Under the pieces are notes generated by a model. That model worked only from the letters and a program-made list of their open reading frames with translations, did no database searches and had not been told where the DNA came from. The translations under genes were made by a program, and so were the position numbers. Below are positions 57,416 to 64,000 of a DNA stretch of 64,000 bases, one piece after another; positions within the stretch are counted from its first letter, which is position 1; every line of letters begins with the position of its first letter. The DNA is from Muribaculum gordoncarteri (GTDB taxonomy: Bacteria; Bacteroidota; Bacteroidia; Bacteroidales; Muribaculaceae), in contig NZ_CP039393.1 in the NCBI RefSeq assembly GCF_004803695.1, forward strand, positions 1,054,001 to 1,118,000, written 5' to 3'.

Positions 57416-59851
57416 ATGAAAGTACTAAAATTTGGTGGAACATCAGTGGGTACTGTTGAAAGCCTGCGCAATGTAAAGTCCATTGTGGAAGGTCAGGAGG
57501 AACCTGTAATCGTAGTGGTTTCCGCACTCGGAGGCATTACCGACCAACTGATTAACACTGCGCGACTTGCCGCTCAGGGTGACATATCCTATCTTGACAA
57601 TTATGCGCGCATTGTTGAACGCCACCATCAGGTAATAGAAGGCATAGTGCCTCAGGCATTACAGCTCGACCTGTTGTCAATCGTCAATCCGTTGCTTGAG
57701 GAGCTTGGCAACATCTATCGCGGAATAAGCCTGATTAAGGATTTGAGCGACCGCACGCTTGATATAGTCGTGAGCTACGGCGAAAGATTGTCGTCGGTAA
57801 TAATATCGAAGATAATCGACGGAGCCATACACCTTGACAGCCGCAACTTCATAAAGACCGAAAAGCAATGGAACAAGCACGTGCTCGACAATGACACGAC
57901 ACAGCGTCTTGTTCACGGCATATTTGATGACCTGAAGTACAATGTGGTCATTGTTCCGGGATTCATAGCAAGCGACAATGCCGGAGATGTCACCAATCTC
58001 GGCCGAGGCGGTTCCGACTATACTGCGGCCATTCTTGCTGCTGCGCTTGATGCAAAGGTGCTTGAGATATGGACCGATGTCGACGGATTTATGACCGCCG
58101 ACCCGAGAGTCATCAGTAACGCCCTTATTATTGACCATCTCTCATTTACCGAGGCGATGGAGTTGTGTAATTTCGGTGCAAAGGTCATCTATCCTCCTAC
58201 AATATACCCTGTATTCCATAAGAATATTCCGATATACATCAAGAATACCTTCAATCCCACGGCTCCCGGCACCTGCATCAGCGAGCAGCATCCGTCGCCC
58301 GAAGGAAAGGCCATCAAGGGTATATCGTCAATCAATGATACGTGCTTGATAACCGTTCAGGGTCTTGGTATGGTGGGTGTGATTGGTATTAACTCACGTA
58401 TATTCAACGCGCTTGCCAAGAACGGCATTTCGGTGTTCCTTGTGAGCCAGGCCGCAAGTGAAAACAACACCTCGTTTGCGGTGCGTAACGGCGATGCAGA
58501 CCATGCGCTTGAGGTGCTTCGCGAGGAGTTCAATGCCGAATTGCAGTCGGGAACTCTCAGCGAAATCACCGCCGAGCACAATCTTGCTACTGTCGCCATC
58601 GTGGGCGAGAACATGAAGCACACCACGGGTATTGCCGGCAAGTTGTTCAATACACTTGGCCGTAACGGTATAAGCGTAATCGCTTGCGCTCAGGGTGCAT
58701 CAGAAACCAACATCTCTTTTGTAATCGAACTTAAGGACCTCAGAAAGGCCTTAAACGTAATTCACGACAGTTTTTTCTTATCTGACACTCAGGTCTTAAA
58801 CCTGTTTGTTGTCGGAGTAGGACATGTGGGCAGCAATTTGCTCTCACAGATACACGCACAACAGGAAAATCTGTTGGAAAATAAAGCGTTGAGGTTGCGT
58901 CTTGTAGGTATAGCCAACTCTCATACCTGTGTTTTTGACCGCGAAGGTCTTGATACGGAGAATTATCAGGCCCGATTGGCCGAGTCGGACATCGAGGCGA
59001 CTCCCGAGAACATACGCAACGGAGTCATTGGCATGAACATATTTAACTCGGTGTTTGTCGATTGTACGGCCAGTCAGGAAATAGCGGCTCTCTATGCCGA
59101 CCTGCTTAGTCACAATATAAATGTGGTTGCAGCCAATAAAATTGCGGCGTCGTCGGACTATGAGTCATATATCGAGCTGAAACGAATAGCCAACAAGAAG
59201 GATGTCAAGTTTCTCTTTGAAACCAATGTAGGAGCCGGACTTCCTATCATCAACACAATAAATAACCTGATCAATTCGGGTGATAAGATATTGAAAATCG
59301 AGGCCGTGCTCAGCGGAACCCTCAATTACATTTTCAATATACTCAGCAGTGACATAGCCATGAGCAAGGCCATAATGAAGGCCAAGGAGGCCGGATACAG
59401 CGAGCCCGACCCAAGGGTTGATCTTAGCGGAAAGGATGTCATAAGAAAGATTGTGATTCTTGCCCGTGAAGCCGGTTATCGTGTTGAGCAGAGCGATGTC
59501 GTGGCCAATCTTTTCATACCCGCGAAATACTTTGAGGGTTCGTTGGACGACTTCTTTGCTACTATTGGCGAGCTTGACGAAGAGTTTGAGGCTTATCGCG
59601 CCAAGGCTGAGAAGGAGGGACACCATTTCCGATTTGTCGCTACGCTTGACAACGGAGCGGTGAGTGTGGGATTACAGCGTGTCGACTCGGTGCATCCGTT
59701 CTATCATCTCGAAGGAAGCAACAATGTGATACTGCTCACTACCGAGCGTTACAATGAATATCCCATGGCCATAAAGGGGTATGGTGCCGGCGCTGAAGTT
59801 ACTGCAGCCGGAGTTTTCTCGGATATTATCGGCATTGCCAATATCCGATAG
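57416..59851 (+). CDS. thrA: Bifunctional aspartate kinase / homoserine dehydrogenase
   Basis: Catalyses the first and third steps from aspartate to threonine and methionine. The 811-residue protein has the kinase domain (about 1-295: MKVLKFGGTSVG, VVVSALGGITD, FIASDNAGDVTNLGRGGSDY), two ACT regulatory domains (about 310-460: ISSINDTCLITVQGLGMVGV, VAIVGENMKHTTGIAG) and the dehydrogenase (about 465-811: LFVVGVGHVGSNLLSQIH, VAANKIAASSDYESY, ETNVGAGLPIINTINNL, AKEAGYSEPDPRVDLSGKDV). ACT domains imply end-product feedback. It leads the operon thrA-homoserine-kinase candidate-thrC. Confidence 0.97.
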   Translation: MKVLKFGGTSVGTVESLRNVKSIVEGQEEPVIVVVSALGGITDQLINTARLAAQGDISYLDNYARIVERHHQVIEGIVPQALQLDLLSIVNPLLEELGNIYRGISLIKDLSDRTLDIVVSYGERLSSVIISKIIDGAIHLDSRNFIKTEKQWNKHVLDNDTTQRLVHGIFDDLKYNVVIVPGFIASDNAGDVTNLGRGGSDYTAAILAAALDAKVLEIWTDVDGFMTADPRVISNALIIDHLSFTEAMELCNFGAKVIYPPTIYPVFHKNIPIYIKNTFNPTAPGTCISEQHPSPEGKAIKGISSINDTCLITVQGLGMVGVIGINSRIFNALAKNGISVFLVSQAASENNTSFAVRNGDADHALEVLREEFNAELQSGTLSEITAEHNLATVAIVGENMKHTTGIAGKLFNTLGRNGISVIACAQGASETNISFVIELKDLRKALNVIHDSFFLSDTQVLNLFVVGVGHVGSNLLSQIHAQQENLLENKALRLRLVGIANSHTCVFDREGLDTENYQARLAESDIEATPENIRNGVIGMNIFNSVFVDCTASQEIAALYADLLSHNINVVAANKIAASSDYESYIELKRIANKKDVKFLFETNVGAGLPIINTINNLINSGDKILKIEAVLSGTLNYIFNILSSDIAMSKAIMKAKEAGYSEPDPRVDLSGKDVIRKIVILAREAGYRVEQSDVVANLFIPAKYFEGSLDDFFATIGELDEEFEAYRAKAEKEGHHFRFVATLDNGAVSVGLQRVDSVHPFYHLEGSNNVILLTTERYNEYPMAIKGYGAGAEVTAAGVFSDIIGIANIR

Positions 59852-59875
59852 ATTTATTCAATCAGCTTGTTTGTT

Positions 59876-61084
59876 ATGAAATATATAGTAGTTCTTGGTG
59901 ACGGCATGGCCGATGAGCCTATCCCCGAATTGGGCGGCAAGACTCCGCTTGAGGCCGCTGATACTCCGGTTATGGATATGCTTGCACGCAAAGGTCGTGT
60001 CGGACAACTTATAACCGTGCCTGAAGGATTTCATCCCGGAAGTGAGATAGCCAATCTTTCGGTACTTGGCTACAATGTGCCGGAGGTGTTTGAGGGCCGA
60101 GGTGTCCTTGAGGCCGCCAACATGGGCGTTGACATAAAGCCTGGTGACATGGCTATGCGGTGCAATCTTATTTGTATATCCGACGGGCGCATAAAAAATC
60201 ATTCGGGTGGACATATTTCCACCGAAGAAGCCCGCGAAATAATTGCCACGCTCCAGCATGAACTTGGCGATGACACTGTGCAGTTTTATCCCGGAGTGTC
60301 CTATCGTCATCTGTTGATTTTAAAAGGCGGCGACAAGAGAGTGTCATGTACGCCTCCTCATGATGTGCCGGGTACGGCGTTTACCGATGTCATGGTGAAA
60401 GCCGATGTGCCCGAAGCCGAGGCCACCGCACGCAAGTTAAATGAACTTATAATGCGTTCACAGAAGATACTTGAGTCACATCCTGTAAATCTACGACGCA
60501 AGGCCGAGGGCAAGGATTGTGCCAACAGCATCTGGCCTTGGTCGCCGGGTTATCGTCCGTCGATGCGTCCCATGACCGAGGAGTTCGGCATTAAGTCGGG
60601 CGTGGTGATTTCGGCCGTTGACCTGATTTTCGGTATCGGAGTCTATGCCGGTCTGAAACCTGTATATGTGGAGGGTGCCACCGGGCTTTATGACACCAAT
60701 TACGAGGGAAAGGCTCAGGCGGCAATAGATGCGTTGCGTAACGGCGCTGACTTTGTATTCCTCCATGTGGAGGCAAGTGACGAAGCCGGACATGAAGGCG
60801 ACTATGAGTTGAAGAAGCGTACCATAGAGTATCTCGACAACCGCATTCTGCGTCCTTTAATGGATGCTGTTTCTGAAATGGATGAACCTGTTGCCGTGGC
60901 AGTGTTGCCCGATCATCCCACTCCCTGCAGGCTGCGCACCCACACATCGGCTCCTGTGCCGTTCCTTATATACCGACCCGGTGACACTCCCGACGATGTG
61001 ACGGTATTTTCCGAAAAGTCGGCAGCGGATGGCGGTTACGGATTGTTGACAGGTAGCCAGTTCATTAAATCACTGATAAAATAA
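59876..61084 (+). CDS. Cofactor-independent phosphoglycerate-mutase-like protein, probable homoserine kinase
   Basis: A 402-residue alkaline-phosphatase-superfamily enzyme of the archaeal ApgM type, starting MKYIVVLGDGMAD. The metal site shows LGDGMAD, FLHVEASDEAGHEGD and LPDHPTPCRLRTHTSAPVPF; the acceptor Ser is probably in GSEIANLSVLGYN. It lies between thrA and thrC, where thrB belongs, and no thrB is present here. A subgroup with this layout (TIGR02535, proposed homoserine kinase) supports a role in the phosphohomoserine step. It is 24 bases after thrA and 26 before thrC. The kinase role is proposed, not proven by sequence. Confidence 0.85.
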   Translation: MKYIVVLGDGMADEPIPELGGKTPLEAADTPVMDMLARKGRVGQLITVPEGFHPGSEIANLSVLGYNVPEVFEGRGVLEAANMGVDIKPGDMAMRCNLICISDGRIKNHSGGHISTEEAREIIATLQHELGDDTVQFYPGVSYRHLLILKGGDKRVSCTPPHDVPGTAFTDVMVKADVPEAEATARKLNELIMRSQKILESHPVNLRRKAEGKDCANSIWPWSPGYRPSMRPMTEEFGIKSGVVISAVDLIFGIGVYAGLKPVYVEGATGLYDTNYEGKAQAAIDALRNGADFVFLHVEASDEAGHEGDYELKKRTIEYLDNRILRPLMDAVSEMDEPVAVAVLPDHPTPCRLRTHTSAPVPFLIYRPGDTPDDVTVFSEKSAADGGYGLLTGSQFIKSLIK

Positions 61085-61110
61085 ACCACAACGACACATA
61101 GCTTTTAATT

Positions 61111-62415
61111 ATGAATTACTATAGTACCAACGGACAATCGCCCAAGACATCATTGAAGGATGCCGTCGTGAGGGGACTTGCTCCCGACCGTGGCCTCTAT
61201 ATGCCTGAACGCATTCCCACGATACCTTCGGCATTTTTTCGCCATATAGGAGATATGTCGTTACAGGATGTAGCGTATGTGGCGGCAAACACGCTGTTTG
61301 GTGACGATATCGAGTCATCGACCCTTCAGACAATCGTCAACGACACACTTAACTTCGATATACCTCTTGTTGAGGTGGATTCCGACAAGTACGCTCTCGA
61401 ACTCTTTCATGGCCCGACACTTGCATTTAAGGATGTAGGTGCAAGATTCATGGCCCGTTTGCTCGGATATTTCAACCGTCAGCAGGGCAATGAGGATGTA
61501 AATGTGCTTGTGGCTACATCGGGCGACACAGGAAGCGCTGTTGCCAACGGATTCTTGAATGTTCCCGGAGTGAGAGTGTTTGTCCTCTATCCCAAGGGCA
61601 AGGTCAGCCGCATCCAGGAAGCACAGTTCACTACTCTTGGATGCAACGTGACGGCTATCGAGGTCGACGGCACATTTGACGACTGTCAGGCTCTCGTTAA
61701 GTCGGCATTCATGGACAAGGAGTTGAATGATGCCATGAAACTGACATCGGCCAACTCGATAAATGTAGCCCGATTTCTTCCGCAGATGTTCTACTACTTC
61801 CATGCCTATGCTCGTCTTGTAGGTTCAGGCAAGTCGGCCGACAAGGTAGTGTTTGCCGTACCGAGCGGTAACTTCGGCAACATCTGTGCCGGACTGATTG
61901 CCAAGCGCATGGGCTTGCCGGTACATCGTTTCATTGCCGCCAACAATCGCAATGATGTATTCTTTGAATATCTGAAGACAGGTAAATATAATCCCCGTCC
62001 GTCCATAGCTACGATAGCCAATGCCATGGATGTGGGCGATCCGTCCAACTTTGCACGTATTCTCGACCTTTACGGCAAGTCACACGATGCCATTGTGGGC
62101 GATATAAGCGGATGCACCTATACCGACGAGCAGATTGCCGATACGATGCGTAACGTTTATGCCGAAAAGGGTTACATTCTCGATCCTCACGGAGCTGTGG
62201 CCTATAGGGCGCTGGATGAGTATCTGCAGCCCGGTGAAACGGGTATATTCCTTGAAACGGCCCATCCTGCCAAATTCAAGGAAACGGTTGATTCAATCAT
62301 TGACGGCAGTGTCAAGATTCCGGCACGACTTGAGGCGTTTATGCGAGGCGAGAAGTCGACTGTGCGTCTTAACAAGCAATTTCCGGCATTCAAGAAGTAT
62401 CTGCTCTCATTGTAG
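61111..62415 (+). CDS. thrC: Threonine synthase
   Basis: PLP enzyme converting O-phosphohomoserine to threonine. The 434-residue protein has the N-terminal YYSTNGQSPKTSLKDAVVRG, the PLP-lysine region ELFHGPTLAFKDVGARFMAR, VATSGDTGSAVANGFL, FVLYPKGKVSRIQEAQ, ANSINVARFLPQMFYYF, FAVPSGNFGNICAGLIAKRM and LDPHGAVAYRALDEYL. Last gene of the thr operon; it ends before a hairpin that overlaps the lon promoter region. Confidence 0.97.
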   Translation: MNYYSTNGQSPKTSLKDAVVRGLAPDRGLYMPERIPTIPSAFFRHIGDMSLQDVAYVAANTLFGDDIESSTLQTIVNDTLNFDIPLVEVDSDKYALELFHGPTLAFKDVGARFMARLLGYFNRQQGNEDVNVLVATSGDTGSAVANGFLNVPGVRVFVLYPKGKVSRIQEAQFTTLGCNVTAIEVDGTFDDCQALVKSAFMDKELNDAMKLTSANSINVARFLPQMFYYFHAYARLVGSGKSADKVVFAVPSGNFGNICAGLIAKRMGLPVHRFIAANNRNDVFFEYLKTGKYNPRPSIATIANAMDVGDPSNFARILDLYGKSHDAIVGDISGCTYTDEQIADTMRNVYAEKGYILDPHGAVAYRALDEYLQPGETGIFLETAHPAKFKETVDSIIDGSVKIPARLEAFMRGEKSTVRLNKQFPAFKKYLLSL

Positions 62416-62445
62416 CACGACGACCAATTTCTTGGCGAAAGATAA

Positions 62446-62482
62446 ACATTGGTGGCTTCACATTTCGTGGAGTCACCAATGT
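62446..62482 (+). terminator. Long hairpin after thrC
   Basis: ACATTGGTG (62446-62454) pairs with CACCAATGT (62474-62482); an inner CTTCAC/GTGGAG and a G-T wobble extend the stem to about 16 pairs. No T-run follows, and it ends five bases before the lon -7 box, so it may end thr transcription or act in lon control. Confidence 0.5.
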
Positions 62483-62486
62483 TGTG

Positions 62487-62494
62487 TAACTTTG
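62487..62494 (+). promoter_or_regulatory. -7 box of lon
   Basis: TAACTTTG, an exact match, 53 bases before the lon ATG. A TTTC 20 bases upstream may be a weak -33, and falls inside the hairpin at 62446-62482. Confidence 0.45.
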
Positions 62495-62546
62495 GCACAT
62501 AATTTGCTGTAAAGTGATTTCTGTAATAAATTAGCGGTATTTTTAA

Positions 62547-64000
62547 ATGAACAACTCCGATAAAGACAATCATAAGATAATTTCATTGGGACAAATCGAC
62601 ATCGATCCTTCAAAGTTCAATGCCGAGCCTGACCTTGATGCGCTGCCACTGCTCGCCACTCAGAATCTTGTCCTTTTCCCGGGCGTTACGATACCTATTT
62701 CGCTCGTCAGGATAAGCTCTCAGTTCACGGCTCAGTATGCTCTCGATTCCAAGAATCCCATAGGCATTGTGTGTCAGCGTAATCCCGAGGATGATGCTCC
62801 CACTCTTGAATCTCTGTATGACTATGGAACTATTGCCGATGTAATCAAGATTTTTGACCTTCCAGACGGAGGCCACACTGCGATTATACGCGCACGTGAT
62901 AAGTTCCATATCATCGGCAGCGCTGAAAACAGCAATGCCGGAGGAAATGCTCTCGCCGCAAAGGTGGAGATTGTCAAGGATGCGAAGCCTCGCCGTAACG
63001 ACAAGGACTTTGTCGCCGTTGTTCAGGCCATAAAGAATCTTACGTTGCGATTGCTCAAGGATATGGACGGAATGCAGGAATTTTTCCTGAATGTTCAGAA
63101 TTTCCCTGACCCTATAGGTCTTGTCAACATGATCTGTACGCAATCGCCGTTCCCCACCGACCAAAAGATGGCCCTTCTGCTTGAGGACAACGTGAAGGAG
63201 CGAGCTAAAGAGTTGCTTGCGCAGCTTACGCGTCAGGAGCAGATGCTGCTTGTGGCCGAAGAGATTCAGTCAAGTGCCCGTCAAAGTTTTGACCAGCAGC
63301 AGCGTCACGCTTTCCTGCAACAGCAGATGGAGGCTATACGCCAGGAACTCTACGGTGATAACGATGACGATCTGACTGTTTTCCGCCGTAAGGCTGATGA
63401 GATTGATTTCCCGGCCAATGTAGCTGCCGTGTTTGACAAGGAGCTTGACAAGCTGGGACGACTGAATCCGCAAAGCCCCGACTATTCGGTTCAATATTCC
63501 TACATAGAAACTCTGCTCGAATTGCCGTGGAACAAGTATTCCGACTTGAATACCGACCTCAATCTGGCAAAGGATATCCTTGATGCCGACCACTATGGAC
63601 TTCCCAAGGTCAAGGAGCGTATCCTTGAGCAGATAGCCGTGCTGCTCAACAATCCCGAGGGCAAGGCTCCGATTCTCTGTCTTGTAGGCCCTCCCGGAGT
63701 GGGAAAGACATCGTTGGGCCAGTCGGTGGCGCGTGCTCTCGGTCGCAAATATCAGCGTGTATCGTTGGGCGGCCTTCATGACGAGGCTGAAATACGCGGA
63801 CACCGTCGCACTTATATAGGAGCGATGCCGGGCCGTATAATCGATGCAGTAAAGCGTGTCGGTACTTCCAATCCTGTATTGCTGCTCGACGAGATCGACA
63901 AGATAGGCAGCGACTTCAAGGGCGATCCTTCAGCAGCATTGCTTGAGGTGCTTGACCCTGAACAGAATTGTCGATTCCACGACAACTATGTCGACATCGA
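62547..64000 (+). CDS. lon: ATP-dependent protease Lon (N-terminal part; runs off the right edge)
   Basis: Cytoplasmic AAA+ serine protease for damaged and regulatory proteins. I translated from ATG 62547; 484 codons stay open to the edge. The Lon N-domain begins at about residue 33 (LPLLATQNLVLFPGVTIPIS), the coiled coil with QQQRHAFLQQQMEAIRQELY at about 250, LPWNKYSDLN at about 325, and the AAA+ domain with Walker A GPPGVGKTS at about 381, SLGGLHDEAEIRGHRRTYIG, and Walker B LLLDEIDKIGSDF. The protease domain lies outside the window. Length so far is normal. Confidence 0.95.
   Translation, partial: MNNSDKDNHKIISLGQIDIDPSKFNAEPDLDALPLLATQNLVLFPGVTIPISLVRISSQFTAQYALDSKNPIGIVCQRNPEDDAPTLESLYDYGTIADVIKIFDLPDGGHTAIIRARDKFHIIGSAENSNAGGNALAAKVEIVKDAKPRRNDKDFVAVVQAIKNLTLRLLKDMDGMQEFFLNVQNFPDPIGLVNMICTQSPFPTDQKMALLLEDNVKERAKELLAQLTRQEQMLLVAEEIQSSARQSFDQQQRHAFLQQQMEAIRQELYGDNDDDLTVFRRKADEIDFPANVAAVFDKELDKLGRLNPQSPDYSVQYSYIETLLELPWNKYSDLNTDLNLAKDILDADHYGLPKVKERILEQIAVLLNNPEGKAPILCLVGPPGVGKTSLGQSVARALGRKYQRVSLGGLHDEAEIRGHRRTYIGAMPGRIIDAVKRVGTSNPVLLLDEIDKIGSDFKGDPSAALLEVLDPEQNCRFHDNYVDI

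Overview
The window looks like an ordinary chromosomal stretch of a gut Bacteroidales, most likely Muribaculaceae or a close relative. That placement is inference. It rests on many copies of the Bacteroidota promoter motif (-7 TAnnTTTG, often with a TTTG/TTG -33 box 19-20 bases upstream), on near-absence of Shine-Dalgarno sequences, and on lineage-typical genes: a GT3 glycogen synthase, a second EF-G-like protein, fused FeoAB, a thrA / phosphoglycerate-mutase-like / thrC operon, PCMD and DUF4925-like lipoproteins, and a Wzi-type barrel. Most genes are housekeeping. I see no CRISPR array, prophage, integron or rRNA operon.

Layout. 1-5.9 kb: the 5' end of a GT3 glycogen synthase gene (-), rmuC (-), and nrdD-nrdG (+). 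5.9-13.6 kb (-): one compact six-gene unit ftsY-rimO-isochorismate synthase-SGNH-SGNH-MBOAT, in which the last four genes overlap. 13.6-17.3 kb (-): a coiled-coil lipoprotein, rsmI, a Glu/Pro-rich acidic protein, and a Ca2+/Na+ antiporter. 17.6-19.1 kb: catalase. 19.3-21.0 kb: an AT-rich AbiE-type toxin-antitoxin pair in which both genes carry one early nonsense codon. 21.2 kb: tRNA-Glu(CTC). 21.4-22.6 kb: a DUF418 membrane protein. 22.6-26.1 kb (-): nusB-yajC-ybbR-coaE, with an internally duplicated NusB. 26.2-31.1 kb (-): sppA-lpxK-purine nucleoside phosphorylase-thiL, with a clear promoter and terminator. 31.1-33.9 kb: an IS1634-like insertion sequence flanked by 388-bp identical direct repeats. 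33.8-38.5 kb: surface and secreted proteins (DUF4925-like lipoprotein, esterase, PCMD lipoprotein, outer-membrane barrel). 38.5-43.7 kb (-): uvrD-nspC-GT2-radC. 43.8-45.8 kb (+): a radical-SAM plus partner DNA-metabolism pair. 46.0-50.5 kb (+): feoAB, gmd and fcl (GDP-L-fucose synthesis). 50.6-55.2 kb (-): the EF-G paralogue, a lipoprotein/ECF sigma/membrane-protein operon, and another lipoprotein. 55.4-57.3 kb (+): wzi-like gene and small lipoprotein. 57.4-62.4 kb (+): threonine operon. 62.5 kb to the right edge: lon.

The most striking features are these. (1) The IS1634-like element has 388-bp flanking repeats; one breakpoint lies inside the sppA -7 box and the other inside the 3' end of the neighbouring lipoprotein gene, yet both genes stay intact because the whole interval was duplicated. 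(2) The AbiEi/AbiEii pair has an amber codon in the antitoxin and an ochre codon in the toxin, both where glutamate is expected. (3) NusB has a tandem repeat of about 170 residues. (4) The EF-G paralogue has lost the catalytic His and the NKxD lysine. (5) A polysaccharide O-acylation module (two SGNH hydrolases plus an MBOAT) is translationally coupled to isochorismate synthase and ftsY. All functional calls come from reading motifs; no database search was run.
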